A DNA stretch of 64,000 nt from Streptomyces sp. NBC_01255 (GTDB lineage Bacteria > Actinomycetota > Actinomycetes > Streptomycetales > Streptomycetaceae), in NCBI RefSeq assembly GCF_036226445.1, contig NZ_CP108474.1:1364001-1428000 (forward strand), given 5' to 3'. The notes beneath the pieces are model-generated. The model was not told the origin of the DNA and did not search any database. It saw only the letters and a list, made by a program, of their open reading frames with translations. Shown one piece after another: positions 23,784-31,497 of this stretch. The position numbers were made by a program, and so were the translations under genes. The first letter of the stretch is position 1. The number at the start of each line of letters is the position of its first letter.

Positions 23784-24421
23784 GCCCCTGTGTTTCCGAC
23801 ACCGGCCGTACGCACTGAAGCGGCGGCAAAAGAGCCCGCCCTGCAGGCCCCCGGCCCCGTCCGCCGCTGGACCTCTGCTCCACGCGAACGAGGGCCCTAC
23901 CGCCAGCCCGTGCGCCCCGCCGCTGAGCTACATCGTCGAGAAAGGCCCGCCCCCTTTTTTTGGATCCTGGCACCCACTTCATCTTCGGTACGCACGACGA
24001 CCACGGCTTCGTCGCCTCGTTCACCTCGTCCGTGCCCTCGCATCTCGCTCACTGGTTCCTCGTCCGGGAGCAATTCGAGCCCGTGCCCGGTGAGCCCAGG
24101 CTCTTCCGGCTCACGGATCCCGAGCACGACGGATCGCGCCGCACTCGCCAAGCCGTCCACGACCTGCGCCGGGTGGGCTACGCCGTTCACGCCGACTTTC
24201 TCCTCGACCCTGCAGCCTCCGCCTCCCCGCCGCATCCGGCCCAATCTCACGGGCTAATGAAGCGGCGCAGCAGAGTCGCGCAAGCCGCATCGGCCCGCTC
24301 ACCGCACCGCCCTCCGTCGCCCACTACGGCCCGGCCCGACACGCGGCTGATCCCTCCGAAGCCCGACTACGCGCCGACCGTCCACCTGACGGCGTCGGGT
24401 GGGGCAGGGCGGAGCCGATGA
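23775..24421 (+). pseudogene. hypothetical gene with a frame change at a C5T7 tract
   Basis: From GTG 23775 the frame reads about 60 codons (APVFPTPAVRTEAAAKEPAL, then RGPYRQPVRPAAELHRRER). It reaches the tract CCCCCTTTTTTT at 23950-23961, after which coding continues in the -1 frame: DPGTHFIFGTHDDHGFVAS, HLAHWFLVREQFEPVPGEP, LRRVGYAVHADFLLDP. Both segments have good codon usage. A one-base indel in the T-run, transcript slippage or programmed -1 shifting could join them. Its 5' part may lie before 21020. The last codons overlap the next gene (ATGATG). Function is unknown. Confidence 0.5.
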
Positions 24422-24777
24422 TGCCCAGCAGCGAACCGATCGGCATCACCCGTGGTCGAGGCGGCGAGGTCGAGGTGAACGGCGGGCCCGTCGACTCCTT
24501 CGCCGCAGCAGTCCTGCGACGGGCCGGATTCCTCTTCGAACCGTCCCTGCGCGGGCCCTGGGTCCGACTGCCGTTCGACATGGGTGAGGCATGGGAGAAC
24601 GAGCACGCGACCTGGGCCGCCGACATGCTGACCACCGCCAGGTACCACGTGGAGCTCGACCCGTCGCTGCACGCGTCTCTCACCAGTGCCATTCCGCCGC
24701 CAACAGGCCGCCGTACCACGATGATGAAGGCGTCGCAGCCGTCGCCACTCATCGCAGCCCACCGCCCCCGCCGTTGA
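24418..24777 (+). CDS. hypothetical protein, ICE accessory
   Basis: A 119-residue protein that overlaps the preceding gene by 4 bp at ATG 24418. The first 85 residues are globular (GGPVDSFAAAVLRRAGFLFE, then WVRLPFDMGEAWENEHAT, WAADMLTTARYHVELDP). The tail is Ser/Pro/Arg-rich. The shape suggests a small alpha/beta fold; nothing specific is recognised. It is part of a long rightward run of small genes typical of the accessory region of Streptomyces conjugative elements. Confidence 0.65.
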   Translation: MMPSSEPIGITRGRGGEVEVNGGPVDSFAAAVLRRAGFLFEPSLRGPWVRLPFDMGEAWENEHATWAADMLTTARYHVELDPSLHASLTSAIPPPTGRRTTMMKASQPSPLIAAHRPRR

Positions 24778-24802
24778 CCACCCGGCCCAAGGAGACCGCG
24801 CC

Positions 24803-25801
24803 CTGACTTCCGTCACCACCGTCACGCTTCACCTCAGCGGGCAGAACACCATCGTCGGCCTGGTCGGTGGAGACGGCCACCGGTGGGCCGAAGCCGCCCT
24901 GGCCGTCGCAGGCTTCCCCCAGGACGCCGACGGTCTGCACCGCCTCTCACTGGACGACCCCGACAGGGCGCGAACCTGCCTGAGCAGCCTCCAGCAGGCC
25001 ACGTCGGACCTCCATGTAAAGGTCGTCACCAGCCCGCACCAGTTCCTCGGGGACATCGCCTCCGGGGTGGCCGACCACCTGCCCGGCGCCTGGGAGGCCA
25101 CCATCGAGCGGTTCCCTCAGAAATCGAATCAGGACAGCCTCGCCTCCTGGCTCTGGAACACGGGACCTCTGCTAGCCACGATGACGGACTACCGCGTGCC
25201 TTGTGCCGCGATACTCCGTGACGGCTCCGGCACCGAACTACTACTGGCCCAGCGTCCTTGGGACGGCCGGTACCTGGCCGGGGCGCTCCTCCCGAGCCCC
25301 GATCACCTCAACGTCACCGCTCCGGCTCCCCGCTGCGTCGCCGCGCGGACCGTCACCGGCCTCGCGGCCATGATCGGCGCTTCTCTTCTGCCCGAGTACG
25401 AGCATGCCGTGCTTCTCTCACGTCTGGATGAAGCCGAGGAGGACCTGTGCTGGGTGAGGAACCTCGAACCCGGTACCGGCGCCGACAGCGACCTCAACGC
25501 CGCACTCGACAGATTCCTGATGCACGCGCGGTCCGCCATCGACCTTCTGCGCCGTACGAAGGGCCCGTCCCTGTCCGGCGGCCAGGCGGCCCTCGTAGAC
25601 CGTGTCGAAGCCCGCCTTGACGCGGCCACTGCGAACGAGGGGGGCGCCGCCATGGCCGTCTGGCTCGAAGACGGCCCGAACCTGATCGAACTGGCCCGCA
25701 TCACTGCAGCCCCGCCTGCCAGCGGCGCGGACGGGGGCATCTCGACTCCCGTGGCTCCTCCGACGCCACCAGCCGCGAGCGGTGCGGTCCGCCGCCGCTG
25801 A
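24803..25801 (+). CDS. hypothetical protein with probable CTG start codon
   Basis: A 332-residue protein. The only standard start in frame is GTG 25067, but coding quality extends 88 codons upstream (VTTVTLHLSGQNTIVGLVGG, WAEAALAVAGFPQDADGLHR). It stops at a CTG at 24803 that lies 8 nt after a perfect AAGGAG. No ATG, GTG or TTG occurs in that stretch. Domains: an N-terminal alpha/beta region (1-90), a central region (DYRVPCAAILRDGSGTELL), a helical part (ALDRFLMHARSAIDLLRRTK) and a Pro-rich tail. It is not a recognised family. Confidence 0.65.
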   Translation: MTSVTTVTLHLSGQNTIVGLVGGDGHRWAEAALAVAGFPQDADGLHRLSLDDPDRARTCLSSLQQATSDLHVKVVTSPHQFLGDIASGVADHLPGAWEATIERFPQKSNQDSLASWLWNTGPLLATMTDYRVPCAAILRDGSGTELLLAQRPWDGRYLAGALLPSPDHLNVTAPAPRCVAARTVTGLAAMIGASLLPEYEHAVLLSRLDEAEEDLCWVRNLEPGTGADSDLNAALDRFLMHARSAIDLLRRTKGPSLSGGQAALVDRVEARLDAATANEGGAAMAVWLEDGPNLIELARITAAPPASGADGGISTPVAPPTPPAASGAVRRR

Positions 25802-26089
25802 CACACGACCATCAGGCTCGTGTTGCTGGGACACCAGCTCCGCTCCGTCACCGCGAGCTGTATGAGGCCAGCGTCGCCCTCGGGGTCACCGTCGCTGTCC
25901 TGTAGCCACACCGCGCCCCAGGCTGCGCCAGCGCACGAGTGCCCCTGCTTCTCGCCCGTCCTCGCCCGGGCCGAGCACCACGCCCCGCCTGACCCAACAC
26001 CGCCGCACGCGCCGCAGGGAACCGCACGCCCTGCGCCCCGCCCATCCGTACAACTGACGCCCTTCGAAACTGACTTGAGGAGTGCACCC
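25802..26089 (+). other. 288-bp gap; possible 35-codon gene starting at CTGA overlap
   Basis: One frame beginning with the CTG that overlaps the previous stop (CTGA, 25798) reads to a TAG near 25905 and ends LYEASVALGVTVAVL, which looks coding. It has no ribosome site of its own. The rest of the gap is Pro/Arg-coding GC-rich sequence with no feature I can support. Confidence 0.25.
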
Positions 26090-26587
26090 ATGACTGTCCG
26101 CACGAAGTGGAACGTCGATCACCATTGCGGCCACCAGGTGATACACGATCTGTCCGACCGTCCGGCCGACCGACGAGCAGGTTTCGTTCGTTGGCTCGCC
26201 GGCACGGACTGCACGGACTGCTGGAAGGAGGCCCGCGACGCCGACGCCGCGTCCAAGGAGCAGTGGCTGGCCACCAAGCGCGCCGAGGAGCAGCAGGCCG
26301 CCGCCGAATGGGATCAAAAGTTCGACATGCCGGCTCTGGAAGGGACCGAGCGTGCCCTGGACTGGGGCGAGCGCTCCCGGCACGGGCTGATGACGGCCGC
26401 GCACACAGCGCTCGTCGTCGAGGGCACGTGGGACGAGACCGACTGGATAAAGCTGGAGGAGAAGGCTCGCACGATCACCCGGGCCGGATGGTGGATAGAC
26501 CAGCGCGACGCGGAGGGCGCTGACCTGCTCGAACTCCTCGACGCCGCGGCCGACGACGACCGAGGAACGGAGAACCCGTACCGATGA
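26090..26587 (+). CDS. hypothetical protein with Cys/His N-terminal motif
   Basis: A 165-residue protein starting at ATG 26090 with TTGAGGAG upstream. The N-terminus has a possible zinc site: HHCGHQVIHDLSDRPADRR, then CTDCWKEARDADAAS. The middle is a charged helix (KEQWLATKRAEEQQAAAEWD). The C-terminal 80 residues are helical (ALDWGERSRHGLMTAAHTAL, then LEEKARTITRAGWWIDQRD). Proteins of this layout, with 'WNVDHxCGH' followed by a CxxC, are found on actinobacterial mobile elements. Function is unknown. Confidence 0.65.
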   Translation: MTVRTKWNVDHHCGHQVIHDLSDRPADRRAGFVRWLAGTDCTDCWKEARDADAASKEQWLATKRAEEQQAAAEWDQKFDMPALEGTERALDWGERSRHGLMTAAHTALVVEGTWDETDWIKLEEKARTITRAGWWIDQRDAEGADLLELLDAAADDDRGTENPYR

Positions 26588-26592
26588 CGGCG

Positions 26593-26652
26593 GCGAAATA
26601 TAGGCGCCGAACGCCGGTTGGCCAAACCGGCGATCCTCCGGACCCTTGTTCC
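26593..26652 (+). promoter_or_regulatory. element-wide TATAG/CCGGTT motif, copy B
   Basis: Contains AAATATAGG, then 15 nt from TATAG to CCGGTTGGCCAAACCGG, then CCTCCGGACCCTTGT. It differs from copy A (1586-1645) at 9 of 60 positions with no gap. It is directly upstream of the gene at 26689. Confidence 0.7.
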
Positions 26653-26688
26653 TCCCACCGCCGCCCGCACCGTTGAGAAGGACCTCGC

Positions 26689-27120
26689 GTGACCGATCCC
26701 AGCCCGCCCTCGCGCACCCCGGCACTCGCGCCGACTCCCGACCCGATCACCCCGGGCCGGGACGTGACGCACCGGCACTTCCAGGCAGGCGAGCAGGTCG
26801 TCGTCCTCAAGGGCGTGGCTGACGGGGATCTCTGGGGGGACGCCATGCGTGTCATTGCGCCGTCCTGGCACACTCCGACCGACGAGGACGGGTGGCGGCT
26901 ACGCGATGCGACCGGCGGTCGGCAGTCGTACATCACCGCCCACCCCCGGTACATGGTCCACCTCTCGCGCCGGTGCCCAGACTGCCTGATCTACCTGCGC
27001 GCCCTGGAGGACCACCTCCTATCGAGGCATCCCTCCCCCGCCCTGATCGACTGCGACTGGTACAAAACCACCGAGCTGAACCAGCTCGTCCACATCAACG
27101 ACGCCCGGGGCGGGCGCTGA
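26689..27120 (+). CDS. hypothetical protein downstream of motif copy B
   Basis: A 143-residue protein. GTG 26689 follows AAGGA. The N-terminal 30 residues are Pro/Ser/Thr-rich. The rest is globular with a beta-rich section (FQAGEQVVVLKGVADGDLWG, then AMRVIAPSWHTPTDEDGWRL, RQSYITAHPRYMVHLSRR) and a CxxC (CPDC). A helical end follows. It is the first gene after the conserved control motif and is therefore probably regulated together with the other motif-bearing units. Confidence 0.65.
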   Translation: MTDPSPPSRTPALAPTPDPITPGRDVTHRHFQAGEQVVVLKGVADGDLWGDAMRVIAPSWHTPTDEDGWRLRDATGGRQSYITAHPRYMVHLSRRCPDCLIYLRALEDHLLSRHPSPALIDCDWYKTTELNQLVHINDARGGR

Positions 27121-27214
27121 TACCCCGCGCCAACGAGCGCGCGCTGTACTCCGCCGAGCACCTCTCAGCAGCGCTCAGCTGTCCAGCGGCGAGATCTGAC
27201 CAAGCGCACCGTGA

Positions 27215-27646
27215 GTGCCGCCGAGTCCTGACCTGGCGCCTGCGATCTGTACGGCGCCGCAGCTCGCAGGGGTGCTGAGTCACCTGGCCGACGAGGCAGC
27301 CGGGCCGCCGGCGACCGTCCGCGGTCCGGTCGAGTACGCCGCCCGGCGCCTCGGCTCGCTCCCGCAGCTGACCGCCCCGCACGACGGCGTTCTGCCCACC
27401 CTGGTCGACGCGCTCGTCTCGACCCCCGAGTTCGTCCAGGACCTCGACCGGCCCACGGACCGTGCCACAGCAGAACGACTGCGGTACCTCGCAGACGGTC
27501 GTCGCCTCGTCATCTGCTCCAACCGCCCACTCCCGCAACAACCTGGCGGTCCGGCACCAGCCCGACCCACCCGGCAGGAGTGCGCCCCAAAGGGCCTCGG
27601 ACGAGACCGAAGCCTCCGCAGTGTGTGCGCTCACCACCGTTCTTGA
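27215..27646 (+). CDS. possible hypothetical protein
   Basis: A 143-codon frame from GTG 27215. The first 90 codons show the strong third-position GC of real genes and a helical protein pattern (LAGVLSHLADEAAGPPATV, then LPTLVDALVSTPEFVQDLD, TAERLRYLADGRRLVI). The last 50 codons are poor in coding quality, so the true end may differ or the gene may be decaying. No clear ribosome site. A minus-strand frame across the same region is Arg-rich and looks like a shadow. Confidence 0.4.
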   Translation: MPPSPDLAPAICTAPQLAGVLSHLADEAAGPPATVRGPVEYAARRLGSLPQLTAPHDGVLPTLVDALVSTPEFVQDLDRPTDRATAERLRYLADGRRLVICSNRPLPQQPGGPAPARPTRQECAPKGLGRDRSLRSVCAHHRS

Positions 27647-27724
27647 TCGCCACCGCCCTCCCGTCACCGCTGCCCCGCTCTAGCCGGCCGCAGGCAGTGA
27701 CTCCACCGCTCTCCCGAGGTGACC

Positions 27725-28471
27725 ATGCCCGACCCCGAAGAATCCCTCGCCTCGTTCGCCTCTGTTCTCGCCGGCGAACTGCCCGGAAGGTGGACCAGCG
27801 AGTACCACCCCGACCACGGAGGCCACGCCGACTACGACGACCTCACCGTCGACGTGTGGGACATGGACCAGGTCGCCGAGACGACAGCCACGTACATCGT
27901 CGACCACTGTGCTGTCCTGACCTGTGACGACGGCACACGGCTGTTCGTCATGGACCGCAAGGGCCATGACGAAGGCTTCCTCATCGCCGCCATGGCACCT
28001 GGCTCCCTCCCCGTCGCCGCGTACCAGGGTGTCCGCGAACCCGACGGCATCGCCGTGCCCGAGGATCCCTTCCGCGCGGCCGAGGACGTCATCCACAGCC
28101 TGCTGTCCCGTTACAACAAGGCCCTCGCCCAGGTGCGGCACAACGCCCCCCGCCTCGCCTCCGCCCGGTCCCACGGTACGAACGTGGTGATGACCTGGTC
28201 CGGCGACGCCCTCGTCGTCACGCCGCCCGAGCGGCCCGACATCGCCGATGTCCTCGCCGACCACGGCTTCGTCCGCGACGCGGACAAGGGCCTGCTCGTG
28301 CTCGCCGGCGATGACTCGTCCCGGCAGGCAGCGTCCGTGCGAGCCGCCGGTAGCCGCCTGGCCGAGCTCGGCATCGGTGTCGTCCTGCGGCAGTCGCCCC
28401 GCCCCACCCTCGGTACCACGGCCCCCAGGCCCGCCTCCCCACAGACGCCGGCCCCGCAGCGCAGCCGGTGA
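27725..28471 (+). CDS. hypothetical protein, acidic
   Basis: A 248-residue protein; ATG 27725 with GAGGTGA upstream. The N-terminal half is acidic and beta-rich (WTSEYHPDHGGHADYDDLTV, DVWDMDQVAETTATYIVDHC, TRLFVMDRKGHDEGFL). The C-terminal half has alternating strands and helices (VVMTWSGDALVVTPPERPDI, LLVLAGDDSSRQAASVRAAG) and a Pro/Ala-rich tail. There is weak resemblance to the DUF317-type proteins further along, but not enough to assign. It overlaps the next start by 4 bp. Confidence 0.65.
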   Translation: MPDPEESLASFASVLAGELPGRWTSEYHPDHGGHADYDDLTVDVWDMDQVAETTATYIVDHCAVLTCDDGTRLFVMDRKGHDEGFLIAAMAPGSLPVAAYQGVREPDGIAVPEDPFRAAEDVIHSLLSRYNKALAQVRHNAPRLASARSHGTNVVMTWSGDALVVTPPERPDIADVLADHGFVRDADKGLLVLAGDDSSRQAASVRAAGSRLAELGIGVVLRQSPRPTLGTTAPRPASPQTPAPQRSR

Positions 28472-28704
28472 CGCGTCCCGTCTCGCCCCAACCCCGTCGG
28501 CCCCTTCTTGGAGTCCCCGTCAGCCTCGCAGCACGTACCTCTCCGCCGCTCACGGCGACCCGCAGGCCCCGCCTCGCCGCCATTCTGATCCGCCGCTACC
28601 TGCATGCCTGCGTACTCGGCGGCCCCGAGCGGCCCACGCCACTGGCCGGCGGGCGTCCCGAGGCAGCCCTAGACGAATCCCGCCGCCTCGCGCAGGTCGG
28701 CTGA
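28468..28704 (+). CDS. small basic hypothetical protein
   Basis: A 78-codon frame whose GTG start overlaps the previous stop (GTGA). The N-terminal 35 residues are Arg/Pro-rich. The rest has one hydrophobic-helical segment (LAAILIRRYLHACVLGG). Good third-position GC and tight coupling support it, but the composition is also compatible with chance. Confidence 0.45.
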   Translation: MTRPVSPQPRRPLLGVPVSLAARTSPPLTATRRPRLAAILIRRYLHACVLGGPERPTPLAGGRPEAALDESRRLAQVG

Positions 28705-28740
28705 CCACTCCGCACCACACCGTCCCGTCCCTGGAGACCC

Positions 28741-29130
28741 ATGCACGACCCGACGCCCTACGCGATCCACTTGGCCGACAGCATCGCCATCCAGCTCGGA
28801 CAGCTCAGCGAGCTGCTCGCCCAAGCCTCGCCCCAGCAGGCCGCCCAGATCCTCGGCCAGGTCCTCGACCTCGACGACGGGATCCTGGGGCGGATCACCG
28901 GTCTTATGAGCACCGGGTCGCGGTTCGCCAAGACGCACTCCGAGCGGGGCATCCTGCCGCCCGCGGTATGGCTCGCCGTCGGCCGCGCCGCGAATGAGCT
29001 CGACGCCGTCGGCCGTGACCTGGACGAGCACGTCGGCACTCTCCGCGCCCTCGCCGAAGCCCCTGTGTCCACTCGCTCGGCGTCGCCGGCACCAGTGGCC
29101 TCCGCTCTGGTCGTGAGGCGGCGCCGATGA
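28741..29130 (+). CDS. small helical hypothetical protein
   Basis: A 129-residue, mainly helical protein (HLADSIAIQLGQLSELLAQA, SPQQAAQILGQVLDLDDGIL, LAVGRAANELDAVGRDLDEH). ATG 28741 follows CTGGAGAC. The pattern of three long amphipathic helices suggests a coiled-coil or helical-bundle partner protein. It overlaps the DUF317 gene by 4 bp (ATGA) and is presumably its co-translated partner. Confidence 0.65.
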   Translation: MHDPTPYAIHLADSIAIQLGQLSELLAQASPQQAAQILGQVLDLDDGILGRITGLMSTGSRFAKTHSERGILPPAVWLAVGRAANELDAVGRDLDEHVGTLRALAEAPVSTRSASPAPVASALVVRRRR

Positions 29131-29939
29131 GCAAGAAGCAGCATCCCGGCTGGGGAGCGGGCGAGCAGGCCGAGCAGTACTACCTGACCGAGCCCCGCCA
29201 CCTCGCAGGAGGCGGAGACATCCGGCATGTCTCGGAGTTCCTCCGCGCAGCCGGATGGACCGACCAGTCAAGGACCGGCGGGCCGCTGGTGTTCGAGAGC
29301 CCGGACCGTATGGTCCGCGTCGCCTACAACCCCTTCGTCCGGCCGGGTGGCTGGACGATCGCTGGCAAGGCCGACGGCCATGAGCCGGAGTGGCACGTCA
29401 CCTTCACCCCGCAGACCCCCGTGGAAATCGTCGCCGGATTCACCGACGCCCTCACCAAGTCACGTTCCGCGCACGCCCCCAACCCCTGGGCGCCGCTCCA
29501 ACAGCACGGCTGGGAGACCGAGCGGGCCCAGCACTTCACCGCGGTCAGCCCGGACCGGAACGCATGGTTGCAGTTCCATCAGGCCGGCGAGGGCCAGGCC
29601 CACTGGTGGGCAGGCGCCCGGACAGAGCACGGCCGGACCTGGGACGCCGTGCTCACCCCGAGCACACCGATGCATCTGATCGAGGCGTTCTCAGCCGCGC
29701 TGGCCGACCCACAGCCGGTGATGCGCCCCCGCGGAAACATCCCGCCCTCCCGGTGGATCCGCACGACCTCGGTGTCGGTGCGGCCCTCGGAGATCGGCGC
29801 GTGGCAGCAGGCCCGGATAGCCGCCGCCCGCGCCGCAACCTGGGCCCGCAACTCCTGGGCGTCCTCCAGCCCCCGCGCCCGCACTCCCCTGCCTCATGCG
29901 TACGCCGCAGCGGCCGGCTCCACCCATGGAACCCGCTGA
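29127..29939 (+). CDS. DUF317 domain protein 1
   Basis: A 270-residue protein with two DUF317 units. The first is YYLTEPRHLAGGGDIRHVSE, FLRAAGWTDQS, PLVFESPDRMVRVAYNP, then the signature WHVTFTPQTPVEIVAGFTDA. The second, from about residue 110, is WAPLQQHGWETERAQHFTA, SPDRNAWLQFHQAGEGQAHW, then WDAVLTPSTPMHLIEAFSAA. DUF317 is confined to actinomycetes, mostly on mobile elements and in development-linked loci, and has no known activity. The C-terminal tail is Ala/Arg-rich. Start ATG 29127 overlaps the upstream gene. Confidence 0.85.
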   Translation: MSKKQHPGWGAGEQAEQYYLTEPRHLAGGGDIRHVSEFLRAAGWTDQSRTGGPLVFESPDRMVRVAYNPFVRPGGWTIAGKADGHEPEWHVTFTPQTPVEIVAGFTDALTKSRSAHAPNPWAPLQQHGWETERAQHFTAVSPDRNAWLQFHQAGEGQAHWWAGARTEHGRTWDAVLTPSTPMHLIEAFSAALADPQPVMRPRGNIPPSRWIRTTSVSVRPSEIGAWQQARIAAARAATWARNSWASSSPRARTPLPHAYAAAAGSTHGTR

Positions 29940-30090
29940 CCGCCAGAACAGGAGGCGACTGGCCTAGGCCCGCCGCCACCGTCCCCACCAACAAGCCGGC
30001 CACGGGCACACGGCAGCTCACCCGGGCGCCGGAGCCGCGGCCCGCTCGAAGCCGCCGGGCCATCGCCCCCACGTCACAGGAGGACCTTCC

Positions 30091-30687
30091 CTGCCCCCGC
30101 CGACCCGCCCCCCTTCCGAGATGCACGGCCTGCTCCTGCAACAGATGGAGCTGTTCCTGTTGGAGAGCCGGGAGATCCTCGCCGCCTGGGACGCCTACTC
30201 CGACGAGCACACAGACCCCGATGGCTGGCCGCACGACCCGCTCGCATACGGCCGACGCATGATGCGGCGTGACGCCGACACGTGGCGCTCGTTCAATCGG
30301 ATCCGCTACGCGGCGCGCAAGATGCTCGCCACGTCCGAGGTCCAGCTGCAGCAACTCAACCCCCTGGTCATCCAGACCCGTTGGGCGTGGCAGCTGTCCG
30401 AGCTCGCCACAGCACTCACCCAACTGGAGCAACTGCAGGACGCGTGGCTGGAAACCCGTGCCGCGTTGCCGAGCAACGCCGGCCCTGGGACCGAGGAGTT
30501 CGACGACGCCCTCGCCGAGCGCAACGAGGAGGCGTGGTCCTCCCTCGACACCTGGTCCGCCCAAGGCCAGGCCCTCATCGAAATCCACGCCGTCGCCCTT
30601 ACGGCTCCGTCCCGGATCCTGACCTCCGCCCCAGGCCCCGCCCTCTCGCCGAAGGGCGTTGGTCGGACGTCGGGGAGGCACGGATGA
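30091..30687 (+). CDS. helical hypothetical protein with probable CTG start
   Basis: A 198-residue protein. The in-frame CTG at 30091 lies exactly 7 nt after AGGAGG, while the first ATG (30121) is 37 nt from any ribosome site, so CTG is the likely start. The protein is almost all helical (LLLQQMELFLLESREILAAW, IRYAARKMLATSEVQLQQLN, LSELATALTQLEQLQDAWLE), resembling a coiled-coil bundle. It lies between two DUF317 genes and overlaps the second by 4 bp, so it probably works with them. Confidence 0.65.
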   Translation: MPPPTRPPSEMHGLLLQQMELFLLESREILAAWDAYSDEHTDPDGWPHDPLAYGRRMMRRDADTWRSFNRIRYAARKMLATSEVQLQQLNPLVIQTRWAWQLSELATALTQLEQLQDAWLETRAALPSNAGPGTEEFDDALAERNEEAWSSLDTWSAQGQALIEIHAVALTAPSRILTSAPGPALSPKGVGRTSGRHG

Positions 30688-31442
30688 GCAGCCGCGTCGA
30701 GCAGGCATTCATCTCGCCGCGCTACCTCGCCGGCCCGGGGGATCCGGCCTGGGTCACCGTTCCGCTCCACGAGGCCGCCGGCTGGAGCCACGGCCACGAC
30801 CCGCTGATGCCCCAGGTCGTTCTCAGCAGCCCCGACCAGAAGACGCTGCTACGCCTCGAACCCACTCCGGACAAGCCGTGGTGGCGCCTGACCCACTCCG
30901 GCGGCTCCAACGGGCTCAGCTGGTACGCATCTTTCGGCGCCCGCACCCCGGTCGAGCTGATCGCGGCGGTCACCGACACCCTCACCGACCCTGGTTTCAA
31001 TGCGAGAACAGGCTTGGATCCGAACGAGCCGTTGTTGAGGGCCGGATGGGGCCGGGCCAAAGAGGGCGGGCTCGCCTCGCCGGACGGCATCGTCCGAGCC
31101 GAGCGCTTCAATTACAGCGGCAGCGCCCACTGGTCGATCCAGACAGCAATTGGCCAGGATCCCGAGAACCAGATCTGGCAGGCCCGTTTCGGAGGGAGCG
31201 CCCCCGTCCGCCTTGTCGCGGCCTTCACCCGGGCGTTGTCCGATCCCGAACCGCTACGGCGCTCGCCCGAGCAGCGCCCAGCCCTCGGTCGAAGCCGGAT
31301 CACACTCCGTTGGCAGGAATGGCCGGCCGAACAGGTCGGCTACGCCTTGCGCGAGCGCGTCAACCTCCTCGCGTCCCGTCACGCCGGCGCTCCTCCGCCG
31401 CCGCCCGCCCGGCTGCCGACGCCTCGCCGCCTCGTCCGCTGA
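30684..31442 (+). CDS. DUF317 domain protein 2
   Basis: A 252-residue paralogue of 29127-29939. Visible are AFISPRYLAGPGDPAWVTVP, LLRLEPTPDKPWWRLTHSG, then WYASFGARTPVELIAAVTDT. The second repeat is LLRAGWGRAKEGGLASPDG, WQARFGGSAPVRLVAAFTRA. ATG 30684 has GGGAGG upstream and overlaps the preceding stop. The order DUF317 - helical protein - DUF317 suggests a three-protein complex. Confidence 0.83.
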   Translation: MSSRVEQAFISPRYLAGPGDPAWVTVPLHEAAGWSHGHDPLMPQVVLSSPDQKTLLRLEPTPDKPWWRLTHSGGSNGLSWYASFGARTPVELIAAVTDTLTDPGFNARTGLDPNEPLLRAGWGRAKEGGLASPDGIVRAERFNYSGSAHWSIQTAIGQDPENQIWQARFGGSAPVRLVAAFTRALSDPEPLRRSPEQRPALGRSRITLRWQEWPAEQVGYALRERVNLLASRHAGAPPPPPARLPTPRRLVR

Positions 31443-31497
31443 CACCACCGCACGCCCCGCGCCCCGAGCCAGCCCCCGTTCTAGGAACCGCCGCCAC

